Assembly: GCA_964602995.1 (NCBI GenBank)
Contig: CAZRTM010000013.1
Span: 1-52,618 of the forward strand
Direction: 5' to 3'
Origin: JAAYYY01 sp964602995
GTDB taxonomy: Bacteria > Chloroflexota > Anaerolineae > Promineifilales > Promineifilaceae
DNA length: 52,618 bases
Under the pieces are notes generated by a model that saw only the letters and a list, made by a program, of their open reading frames with translations, was not told the DNA's origin and searched no databases. The translations under genes and the position numbers were made by a program. Position 1 is the first letter of the stretch, and each line of letters opens with the position of its first letter. Of the stretch, positions 1 through 7,356 are shown in pieces.

Positions 1-7
1 AACGAGT

Positions 8-1621
8 TCATTGCTGCATCTGACACAGGCACTCCAGCACCGCCTCGCGCGGTACGTCACTGCTGACGAAGACGTTGCCCACGCCGCTGAGCAGTACGAA
101 GCGCAATTTACCGGCGGCTTTCTTCTTGTCGCGTTGCATTGCTTCCAACATCGCTTCGGGGTCGAGGGTGGTGGGGATGCGGATGGGGAGGTAGACACCC
201 TGCAGGACGCTTTCCAGGCGCGGTTGCAGGGAGGCGGGGCAGTGACCCAGGGCGATGGACAGATTGGTAGCGGCGACGAGGCCCATGGCGACCGCTTTCC
301 CGTGACCTACCGCGTAGCCGCTGACCTGTTCGATGGCATGGGCGAAGGTATGGCCCAGGTTGAGGATGGCGCGACGGCCCATCTCAAACGGATCGGACTG
401 AACGACATCGCGCTTGACGCGGATGGCATCGAGGACCAGCGTCTGCAAGTTGGACACCGGCGATTGGAAAACGTCAGGTACTTTCCAGTCGCGGCCTTCC
501 ATTCTGCGGAAGAGGCCTTCGCCGGCAATTAAGCCATGTTTCACGGCCTCGGCCATGCCCGCCGCGAACTGGGAAGGAGGCAGAGTGTGCAGCGTGGTGA
601 GATCAACCAGTACCGCCGCCGGTTGTTTGAAGGCGCCCACGAGGTTTTTACCCTGGGGTAAATCGACGCCCGTCTTGCCGCCCACGCTGGCATCGACCAT
701 GGCTAACAGGCTGGTGGGGCACTGGATGAAGCGCACGCCGCGCATGTAGGTGGCGGCAGCAAAGCCGGTGATGTCGCCGACAACGCCGCCTCCCAGGGCC
801 ACAACCACGCTCTTGCGGTCCAGGTTGGCCTCAAGAAAGCGGTCATAAAGGTAGCGGACAGTGTCCAGGGTTTTGTGCTGTTCCCCGGCGGGAATGGTGA
901 TGATAGCCGCAGCCTCTTCGATGAAGGGCGCATAGAGCGGCGCGACATGGCTGTCGCTGACCACCACAAAGGGGGCGTCGCCGAGGGGAACGTGGTCGGC
1001 CAACCGCTGTAACATGCCCTTACCAACTACAACATCGTAATGGCCATCGGGGTGGGTGACCATCAGGTGGCGTGCCGGTCCTGCCTTCGCGGCCGCGGTT
1101 GCTACTTCCGCCTGTAGGTCGAAGCGCTCGATGATTTCTGCGGCCACAGCGTCAGGAGAACGCCCGCTGGTGCTTATCTGGGGATAACGTGCATAACCTT
1201 CTTCCCGCTCGTGCAACAGTTCAGCCACCCGCTTTTCCGGCTCATCCACTTCCAGCAGCGGGCGGCGCACAGCATCGGCTGCCAGCCGCGCCAGTATCTC
1301 CTCCGGCTGGGCGCTGAGGGAGAGCACTAGGCTGTCCGGCTCCAGAAGGGCGGCATTCTCCGGAGCGAGCATCAGGCGGCCGCCGGTGGCGATGACAGCC
1401 CCTTTGCTCTTCGACAACTCTCTAGCGATCTCATGCTCCATCCTGCGGAATGTGGCGGCTCCCTTCGTTTCGAAGATGGCGGCGATGCTCTGGCCGGCCC
1501 GTTGCACGATCAACTCATCTGTGTCGACAAAGATACGCCCGGTGCGGGCAGCAAGAAGGCGGCCGATGGTGGTCTTTCCGGTCCCCATAAAGCCGGTGAG
1601 GATGATATTTCTGGAGGTCAT
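8..1621 (-). CDS. aroKB: Shikimate kinase / 3-dehydroquinate synthase fusion (AroK-AroB)
   Basis: A bifunctional cytoplasmic enzyme of the shikimate pathway, 537 aa. The N-terminal ~170 residues are shikimate kinase, with the Walker A motif GFMGTGKT at residues 10-17 and the DTDE substrate region near 33. The rest is 3-dehydroquinate synthase, with the NAD-binding GGGVVGD segment, DASVGGKTGVDL, and the metal-site NLGHTFAHAIE and HGKAVAMG motifs. I chose the ATG at 1621 because AGGA lies about 7 nt upstream and the kinase fold begins at once; a reading 24 codons longer only adds unrelated residues. One oddity is that the kinase loop usually written ATGGG reads ATGGR here. Fusing steps 2 and 5 of the pathway is known in several phyla. 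It is transcribed away from the SIMPL gene. Confidence 0.95.
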   Translation of the reverse strand: MTSRNIILTGFMGTGKTTIGRLLAARTGRIFVDTDELIVQRAGQSIAAIFETKGAATFRRMEHEIARELSKSKGAVIATGGRLMLAPENAALLEPDSLVLSLSAQPEEILARLAADAVRRPLLEVDEPEKRVAELLHEREEGYARYPQISTSGRSPDAVAAEIIERFDLQAEVATAAAKAGPARHLMVTHPDGHYDVVVGKGMLQRLADHVPLGDAPFVVVSDSHVAPLYAPFIEEAAAIITIPAGEQHKTLDTVRYLYDRFLEANLDRKSVVVALGGGVVGDITGFAAATYMRGVRFIQCPTSLLAMVDASVGGKTGVDLPQGKNLVGAFKQPAAVLVDLTTLHTLPPSQFAAGMAEAVKHGLIAGEGLFRRMEGRDWKVPDVFQSPVSNLQTLVLDAIRVKRDVVQSDPFEMGRRAILNLGHTFAHAIEQVSGYAVGHGKAVAMGLVAATNLSIALGHCPASLQPRLESVLQGVYLPIRIPTTLDPEAMLEAMQRDKKKAAGKLRFVLLSGVGNVFVSSDVPREAVLECLCQMQQ

Positions 1622-1820
1622 TACTTTTCCTGGCGTGCTGATTACGTTTGCCCTGTGATTATATCCAACTTCTGTTGTCGAAAAACAGGGCAAAGTCAGA
1701 TGGAACCAAACCGATATTGCCGGCGTCTATCTCATAGACGTCAACAGAGGGCCACAGCAGAGGCAGTTCTGAACCACGTCGCAGGTTATAGAAACCAATT
1801 TGTAAGAAGGAGATTTTGTA

Positions 1821-2573
1821 ATGTTAAGGCAACAGTCCAGATCAATAGTGTACATCATTCTCATCGCGGCGTTGGCGGTGCTGTTTGTCGCTTGCAGCCC
1901 TGAAACGGCGCAACCAGGAGCAGCCCAGGCGCCGGAGAGCGGCCAGAAGAGTGGTATTACGGTCGTGGGCCAGGGTGAGGCCTATGGCCAACCGGACCGG
2001 GCCACCGTGCAGCTTGGCGTAGAAACTTTTGCTCCGAACGTCGCCGACGCGACTCGCGAAAATGAAGAGAACGTGCAGTCCATCATGGCAGCCCTTGATG
2101 GGTTGGGCATTCCGGCTTCCGACATTCAGACCAGCAATTACAGCGTCTGGGCCGAGCAGCGCTATGGCGAGAACGGCCCTGAAGGCATCACCGGTTATCG
2201 CGTCAGCAACATGGTGACCGTCACCATCAACGACATCAGCGCCGTCGGCGATGTGCTCGGCACAGTGACTGAGGCCGGCGCGAACGCTATACACGGCATC
2301 ATTTTCAGCGTCGCCGATCCGGCTGCGTTGGAAGCAGAGGCTCGTGAGGCAGCGATTAGCAATGCCCGTGAAAAGGCAGCCTCCCTCGCCGACCTGAGCG
2401 GTGTTGAACTTGGCGAAGTGATCGCAGTTAGCGAACTGTTCAGCCAGCCCGGTCCCTACATGGAAGGAATGGGCGGGCGTGCAGCCCAGGATAGCATCGC
2501 TGTCTCCCCCAGCATTTCTCCGGGCGAACTGGCCGTCGGCGTGCAGGTACAGATTACATTCGCCATCCGCTAG
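1821..2573 (+). CDS. SIMPL-domain (DUF541) lipoprotein
   Basis: A 250-aa exported protein. Residues 8-24 are a hydrophobic signal ending in FVAC, a lipobox-like site with Cys25, so it is probably a membrane-anchored lipoprotein. Residues ~45-250 are a SIMPL/DUF541 domain, recognisable from ITVVGQGEA, the ITGYRVSN segment and the EAGANAIHGIIF and AREKAASLADLSGV helices. The biochemical role of SIMPL proteins is not settled; they are extracytoplasmic and sometimes stress-linked. A strong AAGGAG site precedes the ATG. A perfect terminator follows, so the gene is probably a single unit. A paralogue with the same motif order but a cleavable signal lies at 40639-41424. Confidence 0.88.
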   Translation: MLRQQSRSIVYIILIAALAVLFVACSPETAQPGAAQAPESGQKSGITVVGQGEAYGQPDRATVQLGVETFAPNVADATRENEENVQSIMAALDGLGIPASDIQTSNYSVWAEQRYGENGPEGITGYRVSNMVTVTINDISAVGDVLGTVTEAGANAIHGIIFSVADPAALEAEAREAAISNAREKAASLADLSGVELGEVIAVSELFSQPGPYMEGMGGRAAQDSIAVSPSISPGELAVGVQVQITFAIR

Positions 2574-2596
2574 TAGTAAGGTACTCCTCGCCCAAA

Positions 2597-2639
2597 CGTG
2601 CCAGGCGTCGCGTCACGCAGACGCCTGGCACGTTTTTTT
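2597..2639 (+). terminator. Rho-independent terminator after the SIMPL gene
   Basis: A perfect 13-bp stem, CGTGCCAGGCGTC pairing with GACGCCTGGCACG, has a 10-nt loop and is followed by seven T. It starts 23 nt after the SIMPL stop codon. Confidence 0.95.
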
Positions 2640-2665
2640 GCATTGCACAAACGCTGACTTACAAT
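2638..2665 (+). promoter_or_regulatory. Promoter of the CPBP protease gene, nearly leaderless
   Basis: TTGCAT, a 16-nt spacer and TACAAT at 2660-2665. The -10 box ends 9 nt before the ATG at 2675 and no Shine-Dalgarno sequence fits in between, so the transcript should begin 0-3 nt before the start codon. Confidence 0.6.
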
Positions 2666-2674
2666 GCGGGCACT

Positions 2675-3307
2675 ATGCTCTTCGCCGTCAAGCGGCGCTT
2701 AATGCCCGCGCTTCTCGTAGCCTTTCTTCTCACTGTCATCAGCTTTGGAACTGCTCGCCTGCTGGATCTTCGCTGGTTGCTGACACTGTCCTCGGATACC
2801 TGGTATCTCATTGGCCTGGGGCTGTTGCTGATTGTGATAAGCGATGGCGTCGTCCACGGCCTGTTATGGCTGCTGTGGCGTGAGCGCTACCTCTCGGGTT
2901 ATGCGTTACTGGTTGGTTATTTCAGCCCGCAGACGGCGGCGGCAATCGCGGGCGGGGCGTTGCTGGCAGCGGCAGAAGAGCTGTTTATGCGCGGTGTGGT
3001 GCTGGAGGTTGCTCTCAGCAAGTTGCAATGGGGGCCTGTCGCCGCGATTATTCTCTCGTCTGCCGTCTTCATGTTTCTACACCTGATTCCCCGGCCGCGC
3101 CTGAGCCTGTTTGCTATCTGGGCTTTTTGGGAAGGCGCCTTGCTTGGTCTGGTCTATGTCTTAAGCGGCTCCCTGCTGGTGTCGATGTTGGTTCATGCCT
3201 TGCACGATGCCGGTGGCTTTACGCTGTTTGCGTTGCAGCGCCGCTATGGCTGGCTGATGGGTGGCGTGGCAATTCCGCCACGACCGGAGCAAGTGGAACA
3301 GCCATGA
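2675..3307 (+). CDS. CPBP family intramembrane metalloprotease
   Basis: A 210-aa polytopic membrane protein. It has the CPBP/Abi signature in order: the EELFMR glutamate pair and arginine (EExxxR) near residue 101, the FMFLH histidine near 135, and the VHALHD segment near 178. These are the predicted metal-binding and catalytic residues of the Rce1-like family. Several hydrophobic segments surround them. Bacterial members process or bind membrane peptides; the substrate here is unknown. The stop codon overlaps the next gene's ATG in an ATGA arrangement, so the two are probably translated together. The start is fixed by a -10 box just upstream. Confidence 0.88.
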   Translation: MLFAVKRRLMPALLVAFLLTVISFGTARLLDLRWLLTLSSDTWYLIGLGLLLIVISDGVVHGLLWLLWRERYLSGYALLVGYFSPQTAAAIAGGALLAAAEELFMRGVVLEVALSKLQWGPVAAIILSSAVFMFLHLIPRPRLSLFAIWAFWEGALLGLVYVLSGSLLVSMLVHALHDAGGFTLFALQRRYGWLMGGVAIPPRPEQVEQP

Positions 3308-4200
3308 AGGTGCTCTTGAGTGGAGCAACGGGCCTGATTGGACCCGTTCTGGTGCAGCGGCTGATTGAAGTCGGTCACAGTTGTTACGTCTTGAGCCGTA
3401 ACCCTGAGCGCGCACGCCGTGATGTGCCGCCAGAGGCTGTGGTGCTGAGTTATGATCAGGAGTGGCCTGCGGTGGATGGCGTCATCAACATGGCGGGGGA
3501 AACCGTTGCCGGTTTGTGGACCAAAGGCAAGCGTGAGCGGGTGATGCAAAGCCGCGTGGCGGTTACCCGGCAGATTGGGGAATGGATGCGCCAGACGCCG
3601 GACCCGCCGCGGGTGTTGGTGTCAATGTCGGCTGTTGGCATCTATGGACACCGGCCCGGTGCGATTTTGACGGAAGATGCGCGGCCCGATCCAGAATGCA
3701 TGTTTCGCGCGCAGGTGACACTGGCCTGGGAGGAGGAAGCGCGCCGCGCGGCCGGCGACGATGTGCGGCTGGTCATCGTGCGCCTGGCCAACGTCCTGCA
3801 CCCTGCCGGCGGTTATCTGCGGCCGCTGCTTGCCGTTTACCGCTTCATGCCGCTTATTGTGGGATTAGGCGGTGGCTGGCGTCACCTGTCGTGGATCAGC
3901 CGCCACGACACCGTGCGCCTGCTGCAATATGCGCTGGAGAACGAACAGGTGGAAGGTGTGCTGAACGGCTCTGCGCCACAACCGGTGACCAGAGCGCAGT
4001 TCAGCCGCGCTCTAGGGCGTGCATTGCGCAAGCCGGCGTGGGGGCGGGTGCCCGACTGGCTGTTGCGGCTGGCGCTGGGTGAGTTTGCGAAGGCGATCAT
4101 TGATAGCCAGTATGTTGTGCCACAGCGAGCGGAACAGTTGGGCTTCCGTTTTGATCACCGCGAGCTGGAGCCTTATCTGTTACAGGTGTTGGCGCAGTAA
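3304..4200 (+). CDS. TIGR01777 family NAD(P)-binding epimerase (YfcH-like)
   Basis: A 298-aa cytoplasmic SDR-fold protein. The N-terminus MKVLLSGATGLIG carries the GxxGxxG dinucleotide-binding loop. INMAGE, the RVAVTRQI stretch, SMSAVGIYG and the SWISRHD region are typical of the TIGR01777/SulA-like epimerase family, whose substrate is mostly unknown. Length is normal for the family (~300 aa). The start is the ATG that overlaps the CPBP stop by four bases. An upstream extension in the same frame (from 3028) is a shadow of the CPBP gene. Confidence 0.88.
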   Translation: MKVLLSGATGLIGPVLVQRLIEVGHSCYVLSRNPERARRDVPPEAVVLSYDQEWPAVDGVINMAGETVAGLWTKGKRERVMQSRVAVTRQIGEWMRQTPDPPRVLVSMSAVGIYGHRPGAILTEDARPDPECMFRAQVTLAWEEEARRAAGDDVRLVIVRLANVLHPAGGYLRPLLAVYRFMPLIVGLGGGWRHLSWISRHDTVRLLQYALENEQVEGVLNGSAPQPVTRAQFSRALGRALRKPAWGRVPDWLLRLALGEFAKAIIDSQYVVPQRAEQLGFRFDHRELEPYLLQVLAQ

Positions 4201-4213
4201 GCGTTTGTTTTGC

Positions 4214-4663
4214 TCAGTCGAAAGAGGGCGGTTGCCAGTCACCCTGGAAGGCAAGCACTTTCTCCCGAAAATCGGGTGGCACCGGAATGGTTTGCTGTTT
4301 GTCATAGTCATACATGACCATGGTGGAATGGCCCCTGGCCACCAGCCGCCCGTCGCCGCCATCAATCTGGTAGACGAAATCAAAACTTTTGTTGCCAAAG
4401 CGAGAGATGCCAACGCCGACGCGCAATGTCTCGCCGAAGTGGGCGGGTGAAATGAAGCGACAGTAGATATCGCCGAGAATGATCGGCAGGTCCAGTGGTT
4501 CCCGGCGCGGTAAGAGGTCGTGCAGATAGTCGGTACGCGCTACTTCCATGTACGTGAAATAGACAGCGTTATTGACGTGACCGAGGGCGTCCATATCGCG
4601 GAAACGGACGGTAATTTCACTGTAAAGGGGGAACGCCGCGCTGGCGGGGGATGGTTCGCTCAA
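4214..4663 (-). CDS. Acyl-CoA thioesterase, 4HBT hotdog fold
   Basis: A 149-aa single hotdog-domain protein of the YbgC/FadM-type acyl-CoA thioesterase family. The N-terminal RFRDMDALGHVNNAVYF segment contains the DxxGHVNN motif with the predicted catalytic Asp, followed by the long central helix (YMEVARTDYL). The start codon is TTG, six bases after a perfect AGGAGG, which decides the start. It converges with the epimerase and diverges from thpR. The acyl substrate cannot be read from the sequence. Confidence 0.88.
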   Translation of the reverse strand: MSEPSPASAAFPLYSEITVRFRDMDALGHVNNAVYFTYMEVARTDYLHDLLPRREPLDLPIILGDIYCRFISPAHFGETLRVGVGISRFGNKSFDFVYQIDGGDGRLVARGHSTMVMYDYDKQQTIPVPPDFREKVLAFQGDWQPPSFD

Positions 4664-4748
4664 GAGTGCCTCCTGTACTCCTCTGATGTAGATAGCCCGT
4701 TCAGTTTAGCAGCAAATGGACAAAGCCCAAAAGGCCCTGGCTTTATTT

Positions 4749-4777
4749 TTGACCGGCGCCGCTCAGGTGACTACAAT
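4749..4777 (+). promoter_or_regulatory. Promoter of thpR, leaderless type
   Basis: TTGACC at 4749-4754, a 17-nt spacer and TACAAT at 4772-4777. The -10 box ends 7 nt before the ATG at 4785, so transcription should start at or next to the A of the start codon. There is no ribosome-binding site. Confidence 0.75.
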
Positions 4778-4784
4778 CGCTCTG

Positions 4785-5360
4785 ATGGAAACGATACGCG
4801 CCTTCATTGCTCTGGACCTTTCCCTTGAAGCCCGTGCTGTGCTGGCGGAAGTGATCGAAACGCTATCGCAGCAGGTACCGGAGCGATCAGTACGCTGGGT
4901 TCCGTTAGAGAACATTCACCTGACGTTGCGCTTCCTGGGCAACACGCCGGTGACACAACTGAAAGCGCTCTATGAGCGATTGGACCAGACGGCCGCTATG
5001 CACAGGCCGTTTACGCTCCACTTGCATGAACTGGGCTGTTTCCCGAACGAACGGCGTCCTCGAATCATATGGGTTGGCGTCAAAGGCAACCAGGGACAGG
5101 CCAGCGCCCTGCAACGCTCCATTGAACAGGCAATAGAGCCATTGGGGTGGGAACCGGAGAAGCGTTCATTTCTCCCCCATCTAACGATTGGCCGTGTGAA
5201 AGATAACGCCCCCAAAATCGAACTTCCCTGGGGTAAAGGGGTAGCGCCTGCGCCGATTGAAGTGCGAGCGGTTCATCTGTACGAAAGCCAGCTCACGCCA
5301 TCAGGCTCCAACTACACTATCCGGCACAGCAGCGATCTGGGCAGCGAGCAGGTATCATGA
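4785..5360 (+). CDS. thpR: RNA 2',3'-cyclic phosphodiesterase (2'-5' RNA ligase family)
   Basis: A 191-aa 2H phosphoesterase of the LigT/ThpR family. It opens 2',3'-cyclic phosphate ends of RNA and can in vitro join tRNA halves through 2'-5' bonds. Both catalytic motifs are present: H45-L-T47 in NIHLTLRFLG and H132-L-T134 in PHLTIGRVK. METIRAFIALDL is a typical N-terminus. I chose the ATG at 4785 because a promoter ends 7 nt upstream; the longer frame from 4716 runs through that promoter. The stop overlaps the ABC exporter gene (ATGA). It belongs to the RNA-end-processing theme that recurs at 39-43 kb. Confidence 0.92.
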   Translation: METIRAFIALDLSLEARAVLAEVIETLSQQVPERSVRWVPLENIHLTLRFLGNTPVTQLKALYERLDQTAAMHRPFTLHLHELGCFPNERRPRIIWVGVKGNQGQASALQRSIEQAIEPLGWEPEKRSFLPHLTIGRVKDNAPKIELPWGKGVAPAPIEVRAVHLYESQLTPSGSNYTIRHSSDLGSEQVS

Positions 5361-7111
5361 CAGAATTTGCAGTTGAAAGGCCATTTGAAACCGATCGTAG
5401 CACGCCCATACGGTGGATCGCATCTCACGTATGGCAGCACCGCATTTACGTGCTATTCATGTTCCTGGGTGCGTTTTCCAACGCGGCGCTGGCGGCGGTG
5501 GTACCGGTTCTAATCGGTGTGGCCTTTGACGCAGCGCTGGAGACGCCCGCCGATTTACCCGGCATTGCTCAGGCTGCCCTGCTGATTGTTGTCAGCCAGG
5601 TCGTGCGCGCTGTTTTGCACCTGGGGCGCAATTTTTCAAGTGAGATCATTGGGCAACGGCTGGAGCGCGACACTCGTTACGAGCTGTACGTGAGCCTGTT
5701 GGGCAAGAGCATGACGTTCCATGATCTGCAGCCGGTTGGGGACACAATGGCGAGGGCCACGAACGACGTGCGTGAAATTAACCGCATGTTCAATCCGGGC
5801 ATCAACCTGGTCGTCGGTTCTGCCAATTTCCTGTTGATGCCGCTGCTCATCGTTCCCCGTTATGCGCCGGCCCTGCTGTTGGCGCCGGTCTTCTTTCTGC
5901 TGACGTACTTTACCGCCCTTATTCACTATATGCGTGTGCTGAATCCGATCACAGACCGCGTGCGCATCGCTTTTGGTTTGCTCAACAGCCGTCTGGCAGA
6001 GGCCATCGACGGCATTGAGACGGTCAAGGGCACGGCTCAGGAGGAGCAGGAGATTTCCTACTTCCACAGTAATGCCAGTGAGTATCGGGATGCTGTGGTG
6101 GAACAGGGACATATCGAGGCCCGCTTCCTGCCCATGCTTTTCCTGGGCATCACCTATGCTATCGGCTTTACGCACGCCTTCTTGCTCTACCAGCAGGGCG
6201 CTGTCGCCGTCGGGGATATCGTGGGCTACATGGGCGTGTTGACGCTGTTCGGCTTCCCGACGTTCGTCTCGTTGCGCGCTTACTCTCAGGTCTCGCTGGG
6301 GTTGGCAGGTGCACGCCGCATTCTGGAGCTGATTAACACCGAAACGACACTGGACGAGAATGCTGGCGGGCATAGGCCGGTGATTAACGGGCACGTCCGC
6401 TTTGAGAACGTCTCATTTTCGTACGTGGAAGGGGCGCCGGTGCTCAAGGACATCGACTTTGAGGTTTCCCCAGGTGAGACGCTGGCCATTGTGGGGCAGA
6501 CAGGCTCAGGCAAGAGCACCATTACCAAGCTGATCAACCGCACTTATGACGTCGATACGGGGCGGGTGCTGGTTGACGGCGTTGATGTGCGCGATTGGGA
6601 GCTGGCGACGTTACGGCGCCAGATTTCGATTATCGAGCAGGATATTTTCCTCTTTTCACGCACCGTAGCCGAGAACATCGCCTTTGGTTGCCCGGAGGCC
6701 ACGCGCGAGGAAATTATCGAGGCGGCGAAGGCGGCACAGGCGCATGATTTCATCATGACCTTTGCCAACGGTTACGATACGATTATCGGCGAGCGGGGGG
6801 CCACGCTTTCGGGCGGGCAGCGCCAGCGGCTGGCGATTGCGCGCGCCTTCCTGACCAACCCGCGCATTCTCATCCTCGACGACTCCACCAGCGCCGTGGA
6901 TAGCGCTACTGAAGACCGCATCCAGCAGGCGATTGCCGAGGTGGCGGGCCGGCAGACGACGATTCTGATCACGCACCGGTTGTCGCAGATCCGCTGGGCG
7001 GATAAGGTGCTATTACTACGCAAGGGTGAGCTGGTGGCTGTTGGCGACCACGATACGTTGATGGCGGAGCAGCCCAGCTACCGGCGCATCTTCGAGCAGT
7101 ATTCGGGTTAG
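5357..7111 (+). CDS. ABC exporter, fused permease and ATPase
   Basis: A 584-aa half-size exporter (MsbA/Sav1866 type). Residues ~25-310 form the six-helix transmembrane domain and ~345-580 the ATPase. It has Walker A GQTGSGKST near 380, signature LSGGQRQRLAIARAF near 485, Walker B ILILDDSTSAVD near 508 and H-loop THRLSQI. The residue after Walker B is Asp instead of the usual catalytic Glu. In this family that is typical of the degenerate half of heterodimeric exporters, yet no partner gene lies next to it. Its ATG overlaps the thpR stop by four bases. The substrate is unknown. Confidence 0.92.
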   Translation: MTEFAVERPFETDRSTPIRWIASHVWQHRIYVLFMFLGAFSNAALAAVVPVLIGVAFDAALETPADLPGIAQAALLIVVSQVVRAVLHLGRNFSSEIIGQRLERDTRYELYVSLLGKSMTFHDLQPVGDTMARATNDVREINRMFNPGINLVVGSANFLLMPLLIVPRYAPALLLAPVFFLLTYFTALIHYMRVLNPITDRVRIAFGLLNSRLAEAIDGIETVKGTAQEEQEISYFHSNASEYRDAVVEQGHIEARFLPMLFLGITYAIGFTHAFLLYQQGAVAVGDIVGYMGVLTLFGFPTFVSLRAYSQVSLGLAGARRILELINTETTLDENAGGHRPVINGHVRFENVSFSYVEGAPVLKDIDFEVSPGETLAIVGQTGSGKSTITKLINRTYDVDTGRVLVDGVDVRDWELATLRRQISIIEQDIFLFSRTVAENIAFGCPEATREEIIEAAKAAQAHDFIMTFANGYDTIIGERGATLSGGQRQRLAIARAFLTNPRILILDDSTSAVDSATEDRIQQAIAEVAGRQTTILITHRLSQIRWADKVLLLRKGELVAVGDHDTLMAEQPSYRRIFEQYSG

Positions 7112-7132
7112 GGCAGAGCAGAGGGAGCGGCT

Positions 7133-7345
7133 TTAAGCCTGGTCCATCTCCACGCCCATTTCATCAAGCTGAAGCTGGCGGCTCTCCTCTCCCTCGCCAA
7201 GCGTCAGCGTCCAACCCTTGAGGTCGAATGTGAATCTCTCAGTACGGTCGGGGAATGCAAGCTCGCCCCAAACGGAGGAGCTATCGCGCCCGTGCAGGCG
7301 CAGTTTTGCATCGTGCCAGCGGCACCATAATACCAGTGGTTTCAT
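7133..7345 (-). CDS. Small conserved-looking protein, function unknown
   Basis: A 70-aa soluble protein that I do not recognise. It is charged, with a β-strand-like pattern (FTFDLKGWTLTLGEG) and an acidic C-terminus. The ATG at 7345 lies 11 nt after the relA stop codon on the same strand, so it would be the distal gene of the relA transcript. A longer frame from 7423 overlaps relA and is unlikely. No clear ribosome-binding site is present, so translation may depend on coupling to relA. It ends 21 nt from the convergent ABC exporter. Confidence 0.55.
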   Translation of the reverse strand: MKPLVLWCRWHDAKLRLHGRDSSSVWGELAFPDRTERFTFDLKGWTLTLGEGEESRQLQLDEMGVEMDQA

Positions 7346-7356
7346 TGTGTGACGGC

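Noticed and set aside
5636..6394. 252-aa minus-strand ORF inside the ABC exporter
   Set aside because: Antisense shadow with no family motifs.
7100..7145. GGCTTTAAGCC as a terminator between the ABC exporter and the 7133 gene
   Set aside because: The palindrome leaves no workable loop and no T-run follows.
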